From a bacterium (GTDB lineage: Bacteria > Bdellovibrionota > FAC87 > UBA2466): a stretch of 6,561 nucleotides of DNA. The position numbers and the translations under genes are program-made. The stretch is taken from assembly GCA_019750655.1 (NCBI GenBank), contig JAIEOG010000151.1, positions 1 through 6,561 of the forward strand, written 5' to 3'. Shown one piece after another: positions 1 through 4,946 of this stretch (positions are counted from its first letter, which is position 1; each line of letters opens with the position of its first letter). The notes under the pieces are model-generated. The model saw nothing but the letters and a program-made list of their open reading frames with translations, did not search any database and had not been told where the DNA came from.

Positions 1-1086
1 AATGTGAACAAGACCTTAGCTCCCTTGGTCTGCGGCAAAGAAATCGCCAATATCGCAGCATTGGACAAATGGATGCTCGATGCCGATGGGACGCACCAAA
101 AAGCCAAGCTGGGTGGCAACGCTTTGTTGGGTGTTTCGTTGGCTTATGCTCGGGCATTAGCGACCTCGCGCAAGATCCCTCTTTATAAACAGATCCAGGA
201 GTGGATGGGCCGGACGGATAAAGACCTCGCTCTCCCAGTTCCTTTGATGAACATCCTCAACGGCGGTGTGCACGCTGATAACGGCTTGGCCATCCAAGAG
301 TTCATGATTGTGCCCCATGGCTTTGCGAAGTTTTCGGAAGCGCTGCGGGCTGGCGCGGAAGTTTTTCATCACTTGAAGAAGATTCTCCACAGCAAAGGCC
401 TGGCTACGGGTGTGGGCGATGAAGGCGGCTTTGCGCCCGCCATCACGTCTAACGAAAAAGCGTTGGAGTTGATCACCGAAGCGGTTTCTAAGGCCGGCTA
501 CCAGATGGGCAAGCAGATCTCGCTCGCTCTCGACGTTGCCGCCAGCTCCTTCTACGACACGGGTACGAAACTATACTCGATGGCCGGTGAGAAGTGGGAC
601 CGCGATCGCCTGGTCGAGTACTACGCTGGATTGGTAAAACAGTTCCCCATCGTCAGCATCGAAGATGGCTTGGAAGAAGATGATTGGACCGGTTGGAAAT
701 CTCTGACCGAGAAAATCGGCAAGACCACGCAGCTCGTTGGCGATGATCTCTTCGTAACTCAGGTTGGTCGCTTGAAGCAGGGAATTGAGTCGAAGACTGC
801 CAATGCGATCTTGATCAAAGTAAACCAAGTCGGAACGCTTTCGGAAACCATCGACACGATGAACCTCGCGCGCCAAGCGGGCTACCGCCAGGTGGTTTCG
901 CACCGTTCGGGCGAATCGGAAGATGTCTGCATCGCGCACCTCGCCGTGGGCAGCGGCTGCGGCCAGATCAAAACTGGCTCGGCTTCGCGCTCTGAGCGCT
1001 TAGCTAAATACAATGAGCTATTGCGCATTGAAGAACGTGCCGAGGCAGCCGGCAACCCCATCCCGTTCGCGCGGTTATTTAACTAA
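1..1086 (+). CDS. eno: Enolase (phosphopyruvate hydratase), 5' end missing
   Basis: Enolase interconverts 2-phosphoglycerate and phosphoenolpyruvate in cytoplasmic glycolysis, using Mg2+. The frame is open from base 1 and ends with TAA at 1084-1086, giving 361 codons. Family members are about 430 residues, so the start and roughly 68 N-terminal residues lie left of the window. Counting the first codon as residue 1, the visible active-site elements are H91 in HADN, E100 in IQEFM, E141 in GDEGGFAP, metal ligand D178 in ALDVAAS, E221 in SIEDGLEEDDW, the Asp pair of VGDDLF, K273 in ILIKVNQ, H301-R302-S303 in SHRSGE and K324 in QIKTGS. The spacing matches E. coli enolase with a constant offset of 68-69, so the catalytic barrel is complete and no residue is lost. 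The gene converges on a minus-strand gene ending at 1150, with a strong inverted repeat between them. Identification is essentially certain. Confidence 0.98.
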   Translation, partial: NVNKTLAPLVCGKEIANIAALDKWMLDADGTHQKAKLGGNALLGVSLAYARALATSRKIPLYKQIQEWMGRTDKDLALPVPLMNILNGGVHADNGLAIQEFMIVPHGFAKFSEALRAGAEVFHHLKKILHSKGLATGVGDEGGFAPAITSNEKALELITEAVSKAGYQMGKQISLALDVAASSFYDTGTKLYSMAGEKWDRDRLVEYYAGLVKQFPIVSIEDGLEEDDWTGWKSLTEKIGKTTQLVGDDLFVTQVGRLKQGIESKTANAILIKVNQVGTLSETIDTMNLARQAGYRQVVSHRSGESEDVCIAHLAVGSGCGQIKTGSASRSERLAKYNELLRIEERAEAAGNPIPFARLFN

Positions 1087-1095
1087 TACTGTGGC

Positions 1096-1117
1096 CCGCA
1101 CTTTGTGCGGACAAAGT
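1096..1117 (+). other. Two overlapping alternative hairpins just after eno
   Basis: CCGCAC (1096-1101) pairs perfectly with GTGCGG (1105-1110) across a 3-nt loop. The arm ACTTTGT (1100-1106) can instead pair with ACAAAGT (1111-1117) across a GCGG loop. The two folds are mutually exclusive because they share bases 1100-1110. They start 10 nt after the eno stop and may contribute to 3'-end formation or mRNA stability. No T-run follows, so this is not a classical terminator by itself. The pairing is seen directly; the function is inferred. Confidence 0.35.
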
Positions 1118-1124
1118 AGTGCCA

Positions 1125-1154
1125 AATAGTACCCTGCCTAGGCCGGGTACTATT
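1125..1154. terminator. Probable bidirectional terminator between convergent genes
   Basis: AATAGTACCC (1125-1134) and GGGTACTATT (1145-1154) form a perfect 10-bp stem. The 10-nt loop contains a GCCTAGGC palindrome. The element lies between the eno stop (1086) and the end of the convergent minus-strand gene, whose TAG stop (1152-1150) lies inside one arm. Neither strand shows a long T-tract immediately after the stem, only short T-runs nearby, so termination efficiency is uncertain. The position between convergent genes makes a shared terminator the simplest reading. Confidence 0.6.
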
Positions 1155-1530
1155 CTTCACATTTTGGATCTTTGCAGAAGAACGTATCTCCGCCGCGGCC
1201 CTTCGAGCACTTCTCGAGAGATTTTTCGGCTGCGATGGCTTTGGTCGTTCCGGTGCCGGTGTATGTTTCGCCCATGGCTTTCACGGTGCAGATCCAGCTC
1301 TTCTCTTTTTTGGCGGGAGCTTGGATGGTGACCGACGGTGTCGTCTCTAAATCGAACACACGTTGTTGGAGCTGGGATACTGCGCGTTCCAATTGGCGGA
1401 TACGGCGGTTCATTTCGCGCGCAGAACTGTCCCGGCCTTCTGGGCTGATCTCGATGCGGTAAACATCGTCGGCGACAACGCCAGGGGTTGCTAAAACGAT
1501 AAATAAGAGAGCGGTCGATAGATACTTCAT
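1150..1530 (-). CDS. Small exported coiled-coil, four-cysteine protein, function unknown
   Basis: This encodes a protein of 126 residues starting at ATG 1530. It opens with a clean signal peptide: Lys at position 2, hydrophobic core about 5-15, and likely cleavage after GVVA at residue 20. Residues 41-61 show ideal heptad spacing of I44, L47, V51, L54, V58 and L61, predicting a short coiled coil and therefore oligomerisation. After a linker comes a C-terminal module of about 48 residues (WICTVKAMGETYTGTGTTKAIA...), with cysteines at 81, 108, 119 and 124 that could form two disulfides outside the cytoplasm. I do not recognise a named family with certainty; similar short cysteine modules occur in exported proteins of some predatory deltaproteobacteria (recollection only). 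An in-frame GTG at 1548 would add six residues ahead of the signal peptide and is less likely. Neither start has a clear Shine-Dalgarno. It lies 42 nt downstream of rsmG on the same strand and may be co-transcribed with it. Confidence 0.8.
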   Translation of the reverse strand: MKYLSTALLFIVLATPGVVADDVYRIEISPEGRDSSAREMNRRIRQLERAVSQLQQRVFDLETTPSVTIQAPAKKEKSWICTVKAMGETYTGTGTTKAIAAEKSLEKCSKGRGGDTFFCKDPKCEE

Positions 1531-1572
1531 GGTGCCAGGGTCTAGCACCCGTCCAATACGCGGGCAATGAAA

Positions 1573-2262
1573 CTAGTTTAGTTCAGTAGAGTCTGCTTCA
1601 TCAGCAGCCGCGTAGCCGCGAGCGGGTAACTGGGAAGTTTTAGTCCAGACCACCAGGCGGCGGTGGTGCGTGGTGTCCGGAAGCGTATAGGCCTGATCCA
1701 AAGTCAGTTCGAAATGTTCGCCAAAACGTTCCTGCACGGTGCGGATTTCTTCGTCGCAGTTCGGGCCCTTCATGAAGATAGCTTGGCCTCCCACGACCAG
1801 GCTTCCCGAGGTGCGCAGCAATGTCTTATCCATCACTTCCACAGCTCGAGTAATCACCCCTTGGACAGGCTGCGAGAAGCTCTGGCTCACCACCCGGTGT
1901 TCGAAAACGGTCGTCTTTTGTAGGCCAACCTCGCGGATTACCTCGTGGAGGAAGTCCACGCGTTTGGGCCGCGGCTCGGCCAGGATCATTTCGATGTTTG
2001 GGTAACGAATCTTGAGCGGCACGCCGGGAAAACCAGGGCCGGTGCCTACGTCAACAAGCGGCGAGGGCAAGCGGATGAAGTTTCCGACGATAAGGCAGTC
2101 CACGTAGTGCTTCACTACGATGGTTTCAAAGCCAATCAAACGGGTGAGCTCGTTTCCCACATTGCGCTGGCGGAGCAGATTATGGTACCGCCACAGCTGC
2201 TTTAGGGGCCCTTCGGATAGGCGAATTCCGCTTTTGCGGAGTAGGGCGTCCATCCGCTCCAT
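1573..2262 (-). CDS. rsmG: 16S rRNA (guanine-527-N7)-methyltransferase RsmG
   Basis: RsmG methylates N7 of G527 in 16S rRNA (E. coli numbering) with S-adenosylmethionine, acting on the small subunit in the cytoplasm. From ATG 2262 the protein has 229 residues (E. coli form 207). It carries the family SAM-binding motif LVDVGTGPGFPG (69-80), the acidic residue E97 closing strand 2 before PRPKRVDFL, the ITRA motif (R139) and the MKG element (K165). The N-terminal helices from MERMDALL match the usual family start. The frame stays open upstream to an ATG at 2370, which would add 36 residues rich in Arg, Pro and Gly. Purine-rich SD-like sequence precedes that upstream ATG, while 2262 has none, so the start is unsettled. 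The last ~19 residues (ARGYAAADEADSTELN end) are a small extension. The gene is divergent from the rluA-type gene and is followed by the small exported protein. Confidence 0.95.
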   Translation of the reverse strand: MERMDALLRKSGIRLSEGPLKQLWRYHNLLRQRNVGNELTRLIGFETIVVKHYVDCLIVGNFIRLPSPLVDVGTGPGFPGVPLKIRYPNIEMILAEPRPKRVDFLHEVIREVGLQKTTVFEHRVVSQSFSQPVQGVITRAVEVMDKTLLRTSGSLVVGGQAIFMKGPNCDEEIRTVQERFGEHFELTLDQAYTLPDTTHHRRLVVWTKTSQLPARGYAAADEADSTELN

Positions 2263-2355
2263 AGTCGGAGCGGGAGGCGGCGGAGGGCGATGGCCCTTCG
2301 GGCGGCCTGGACGGCCTGAGCGAGAATGCGAGCGCGGCTTAAACACTGCGCGTTC

Positions 2356-2361
2356 TATAAC
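2356..2361 (+). promoter_or_regulatory. -10 element (TATAAC) placed for a leaderless transcript
   Basis: TATAAC matches the sigma-70 -10 consensus at five of six positions. It ends 7 nt before A2369, the first base of the ATG of the pseudouridine synthase. Transcription would therefore be expected to begin at or next to the start codon, giving an mRNA with no 5' leader. Consistent with that, no Shine-Dalgarno-like sequence precedes this ATG (CACAAACC). No good -35 hexamer is seen at 16-18 nt spacing, so the promoter call is moderate. Confidence 0.45.
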
Positions 2362-2368
2362 ACAAACC

Positions 2369-3055
2369 ATGGAAGATCTTCTCCCTTTAGAAGTCCTTTA
2401 TGAGGACAACCACCTGATTGCAGTGAACAAGCCCGTGGGGCTCCTCATTCAGGGGGATGCTTCGGGCGAGCCGACTTTGTTGGACGCCGTCCGCCACTAC
2501 CTGAAGAGCAAGTACTTCAAGCCAGGTAAAGTCTATCTAGGGCTCATCCACCGCCTGGATCGGCCGGTCGGTGGGGTTGTGGTGCTAGCGCGGACCTCAA
2601 AAGGGGCGGCGCGCCTCTCGGAACAGTTCCGCACGCATACGGTCGAAAAGACGTACCACGCACTCGTCGAGGGCGAGCCGGATGCGCCTGCAGGGCGAGT
2701 AGAACACTACCTTCAAGAAAGTGGCGTGGGGCAACCCGTGCAAGTGCATGCCGATCCCGCGCCCGATCGTAAAAAAGCGGTTTTGGAATACGAAGTGCTG
2801 CGAGCAGGAAAATCCTTCAGCCTTTTGCGCATTCGGCTTGAGACCGGGCGCAAACACCAGATCCGCGCGCAGATGGCAGCACTGGGGCACCCCTTAGCGG
2901 GTGATCGGAAGTACGGCGCCACGCTAGGGTTTAACCGCGACGGCATTGGGCTTATTGCCTCGTCGTTAGAATTCGATCACGCGACTAAGCCCGAAGAACG
3001 CATCCGCGTCGAACTTCCGCGGCCCGCGGAGCAGGAGTGGGCAGCATGGTTATAG
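2369..3055 (+). CDS. RluA-family RNA pseudouridine synthase
   Basis: Members of this family convert specific uridines in rRNA or tRNA to pseudouridine. The 228-residue protein is close in size to E. coli RluA (219) and has no N-terminal S4 domain. Visible motifs are the substrate-fold start YEDNHLIAVNKPVGLL (11-26), the catalytic loop HRLDRPVGG with nucleophile D64 (residues 61-69; the common PVSG is PVGG here), KTYHALVEG (94-102) and the C-terminal TGRKHQIRAQMA...GHPLAGDRKYG (159-183). ATG 2369 is chosen because homology begins there. The frame is open further upstream, but that part reads as antisense of rsmG. The exact target base (23S rRNA, tRNA or other) cannot be told from sequence, so no symbol is given. 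The start codon lies in a CCATGG palindrome shared with a possible rsmG start. The stop overlaps the next gene's start by 10 nt, indicating a two-gene operon of RNA-modifying enzymes. Confidence 0.95.
   Translation: MEDLLPLEVLYEDNHLIAVNKPVGLLIQGDASGEPTLLDAVRHYLKSKYFKPGKVYLGLIHRLDRPVGGVVVLARTSKGAARLSEQFRTHTVEKTYHALVEGEPDAPAGRVEHYLQESGVGQPVQVHADPAPDRKKAVLEYEVLRAGKSFSLLRIRLETGRKHQIRAQMAALGHPLAGDRKYGATLGFNRDGIGLIASSLEFDHATKPEERIRVELPRPAEQEWAAWL
3032..3037 (+). promoter_or_regulatory. Shine-Dalgarno deciding the methyltransferase start
   Basis: CAGGAG ends 8 nt before ATG 3046, ideal spacing. It favours that ATG over the in-frame GTG at 3037, which overlaps the motif itself. The site lies inside the 3' end of the upstream pseudouridine synthase gene, consistent with translational coupling. 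Confidence 0.75.
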
Positions 3056-3996
3056 AAGAACTGGAACAAGCGTGGCAGCGGCGGCAAGCGTTGTTAGCTG
3101 AACTGCGTGAGCAGTCCACCCAGGCTTACCGCCTGCTCGATGCCGAATGGGACCGCGTTCCTGGCCTCGTGGTGGAAGTCTTTGGTCCGACCGCTGTCTT
3201 CCAGTGGTTTGAAGGCCGATGCGACTACGCAGCCGAAGAATTGATTTCAGCGGCACAGTGGTGTGTGGTAAACGCAGGCATTTCTCAAGTCTATTTCAAA
3301 AAGTTCGTGGCGGATCGCTCGGGTGAAATGCCAGAAGAGGCTTTGAAGGATCCGAAGCCGTTCTTTGGTGCCGCCAGTGCCCCGGAATTCGAAATCCAGG
3401 AGAATGGCCGGAAGTTTCTCATTCACCCCTACGATGGTTTCTCGGTCGGTCTTTTTCTCGACCAGCGGAACAACCGTGAGGCTTTAGCCCAGCTTGGGGC
3501 CAAGCGCGTGCTCAATCTCTTCTCCTACACCTGCGCTTTTTCCATTTACTGCGCCACGACGGGGGCAGAGACGACGAGCGTGGATGTTTCTAAGAAATAC
3601 CTCGAATGGGGCCGCAAGAACTTAGCAGCCAATGGAATTGCTCCAGAAGGGCACCGCTTTTTCCAAACGGATGCACGCGTGTTCCTCGAGAAAGCGGCTA
3701 AAAAGGGCGAGAAGTACGATTTGGTGATTGTCGACCCGCCCAGCTTCGGCCGTGCAAAGAAGGGCAAGCCATTCTCTCTGCGTAAGGACTTGGAAGGTCT
3801 CTTGGGCTTAGTGCGGGCTGTGACAGCCCCTGGCGCAGCAGTCTACGTCTCCGCAAATCTCTCGCAATGGTCGCAAAAGGAATTCGAAGCGTTGGTCGCA
3901 AGGGGGCTCGGGCAGGGCAAAGCCCTGCCGCTCCCTAAACTACCTTCGGATTTTGGGGGTGACCCGATTACTTATCAGCTGGTGCGCTTGCGCTGA
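3046..3996 (+). CDS. RlmI-like class I SAM-dependent RNA methyltransferase, no PUA domain
   Basis: The protein has 316 residues and a Rossmann methyltransferase domain. The SAM-binding motif is VLNLFSYTCAFS (155-166), followed by the acidic VD end of strand 2 (D180) and the catalytic-region motif DLVIVDPPSF (225-234). The region before it contains VPGLVVEVFG (38-47) and GLFLDQRNNR (135-144), both characteristic of the RlmI/RlmK (YccW) group that methylates 23S rRNA. E. coli RlmI is 396 residues with an N-terminal PUA domain; that domain is absent here. C163 occupies a motif I position that is usually Gly (YTGGFS). The substrate is probably rRNA, but base and position are not determinable. It overlaps the stop of the pseudouridine synthase by 10 nt (same operon). 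Its last 29 nt overlap the 3' end of rplC on the other strand. Confidence 0.9.
   Translation: MVIEELEQAWQRRQALLAELREQSTQAYRLLDAEWDRVPGLVVEVFGPTAVFQWFEGRCDYAAEELISAAQWCVVNAGISQVYFKKFVADRSGEMPEEALKDPKPFFGAASAPEFEIQENGRKFLIHPYDGFSVGLFLDQRNNREALAQLGAKRVLNLFSYTCAFSIYCATTGAETTSVDVSKKYLEWGRKNLAANGIAPEGHRFFQTDARVFLEKAAKKGEKYDLVIVDPPSFGRAKKGKPFSLRKDLEGLLGLVRAVTAPGAAVYVSANLSQWSQKEFEALVARGLGQGKALPLPKLPSDFGGDPITYQLVRLR
3901..3936. repeat. Strong palindrome inside the methyltransferase 3' end, possible rplC terminator
   Basis: GGCAGGGC (3911-3918) and GCCCTGCC (3922-3929) form a perfect 8-bp GC-rich stem with an AAA loop. After a small asymmetric bulge, AGGGGG (3901-3906) can pair with CTCCCT (3931-3936) with one G-T wobble. 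The element is read through in frame by the methyltransferase gene (residues about 286-297). On the minus strand it begins 32 nt past the rplC stop, the right place for a 3'-end hairpin. It lacks a following T-tract. It may alternatively be a copy of a dispersed REP-type palindrome, which a single window cannot show. Confidence 0.5.
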
Positions 3997-4657
3997 GCGA
4001 GCGGTCCTTGTGCTTGCCGGTTTTCACGGCCAAGCGGACCAGCAGCTTGCTATCGCGCGAGCCTGGAATACCACCCTTGATGAAGAGCAGGTTTTCTTCT
4101 GCTTTCACATCGATGATTTCCATTTTCTGGACGGTGGTTTTCACATCGCCCATGTGGCCCGGCATCCCTTTGTTCTTCATGATACGGCCCGGGAAGGTCT
4201 TCGTACCGGCAGAACCAGGGTGACGGAAGTACTCGTGAGTACCGTGCGTCGCGTGCTTACCGCGGAAGTTGTAGCGCTTCATAACGCCCGCGAAACCGCG
4301 GCCTTTAGAAATGCCGGTGACGTCCACAACGTCGCCTTTTTGGAAAATGCTCGCGGAAACCTTCGTGCCAGCCTGCAACGGCGCCACGTCGTCGGAATCT
4401 TCCAGACGGATTTCGCGGATGTGTGATTTTGCCGGGGAGCTAGCTTTTTTGAAGTGGCCCGCGACGGCTTTTTTCACGTTTTGCGGCTTAATATCGCTCA
4501 CGGCGAGTTGGAGAGCTGTGTAGCCGTCTTTATCTTTGGTTTTAACCTGGGAGACGATGCAGCCCGTGGTGTCGACAACAGTGATTGGGATCAAGGCACC
4601 CTTGTCGTCGAAGACTTGGGTCATACCTACTTTGCGTCCCAGAATGGCGATTCTCAT
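3968..4657 (-). CDS. rplC: 50S ribosomal protein L3 (uL3)
   Basis: L3 is an early-assembling 23S rRNA-binding protein whose central loop reaches towards the peptidyl-transferase centre. The 229-residue product is about 20 longer than E. coli L3 (209). It has all family landmarks: LGRKVGMTQVF (6-16), the VDVTGISKGRGFAGVMKRYNF segment in two parts, HATHGTHEYFRHPGSAGTKT, MPGHMG, and LLFIKGGIPGS near the end, plus a ~15-residue Lys/Ser/Ala-rich tail. The glutamine methylated by PrmB in E. coli (Q150, in GQNQT) aligns with Thr here (GTKTF). TCCT on the plus strand (4667-4670) is an AGGA Shine-Dalgarno 9 nt before the ATG. No S10-operon neighbour lies on either side: a non-ribosomal-protein gene converges from the left, and a divergent peptidase gene lies to the right. 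The stop lies inside the convergent methyltransferase gene. Family identity is certain; the genomic isolation is unusual. Confidence 0.98.
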   Translation of the reverse strand: MRIAILGRKVGMTQVFDDKGALIPITVVDTTGCIVSQVKTKDKDGYTALQLAVSDIKPQNVKKAVAGHFKKASSPAKSHIREIRLEDSDDVAPLQAGTKVSASIFQKGDVVDVTGISKGRGFAGVMKRYNFRGKHATHGTHEYFRHPGSAGTKTFPGRIMKNKGMPGHMGDVKTTVQKMEIIDVKAEENLLFIKGGIPGSRDSKLLVRLAVKTGKHKDRSLSASAPADK

Positions 4658-4696
4658 TATGTGCTTTCCTAATCCAAGAAAAATAAATGCCAGTGT

Positions 4697-4725
4697 TTAT
4701 TACGGTAATTCCCCTAGAGCGGCAA
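4697..4725 (-). promoter_or_regulatory. Candidate sigma-70 promoter of rplC
   Basis: On the minus strand TTGCCG (4725-4720; four of six consensus bases) is followed after exactly 17 nt by TAATAA (4702-4697; about three of six by strict alignment). Initiation about 7 nt further would give a leader of roughly 30 nt including the AGGA ribosome site. A second TTGAAA lies further upstream in the AT-rich gap and could be an alternative. The match is modest; its support is the spacing, its location and the need of an isolated rplC for its own promoter. Confidence 0.4.
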
Positions 4726-4882
4726 CCTTTTTATTTCACGAGGGAACACCGACGATAGAATTTCACATAAGTGCTGAAAAGGTATGTATTTCAATAAGAT
4801 AAGCGGTTTTGCCCATTAACAAAAATTAAGAAAATCCCCCGGCGAACTCAGGAAGTTTTTGTGTTCGATCTTTAAGTACGTC

Positions 4883-4942
4883 AGGGTGAGTCATGGGTTG
4901 AGGGTGACTCGGGCAGTTCCGGCCGAGAGAAATAGAGTCGCC
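4883..4942 (+). promoter_or_regulatory. Leader region with direct repeats and competing inverted repeats
   Basis: AGGGTGAGTC (4883-4892) and AGGGTGACTC (4901-4910) are direct repeats differing at one base. GAGTCA (4888-4893) can pair with TGACTC (4905-4910). The same GGTGACTC (4903-4910) can instead pair with GAGTCGCC (4935-4942), with one G-U, and CTCGG (4908-4912) can pair with CCGAG (4923-4927). The folds compete for bases 4903-4912, immediately before the ATG at 4947. This could be an operator dyad or an RNA switch-like leader. No known riboswitch class is recognised and no plus-strand promoter is clear. The rest of the 4658-4946 gap is AT-richer and, apart from the rplC promoter, shows nothing identifiable. 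Confidence 0.35.
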
Positions 4943-4946
4943 GAGC

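Noticed and set aside
571..939. A 122-codon minus-strand frame inside eno
   Set aside because: It is opposite intact enolase active-site sequence and has no recognisable features of its own.
2120..2368. Upstream extension of the pseudouridine synthase frame by 83 codons
   Set aside because: The extension is antisense to rsmG, while family homology begins at MEDLLPLEV (2369) and a -10 box sits just before that ATG.
3953..4426. A 157-codon plus-strand open frame across rplC
   Set aside because: It is antisense to the unmistakable rplC gene, and its product shows no coherent motif; it is a shadow of biased codon use.
4658..4946. Possible tRNA, small RNA or known riboswitch in the rplC-peptidase gap
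   Set aside because: No cloverleaf, CCA end or recognised riboswitch core is visible; only promoter-like and inverted-repeat elements can be supported.
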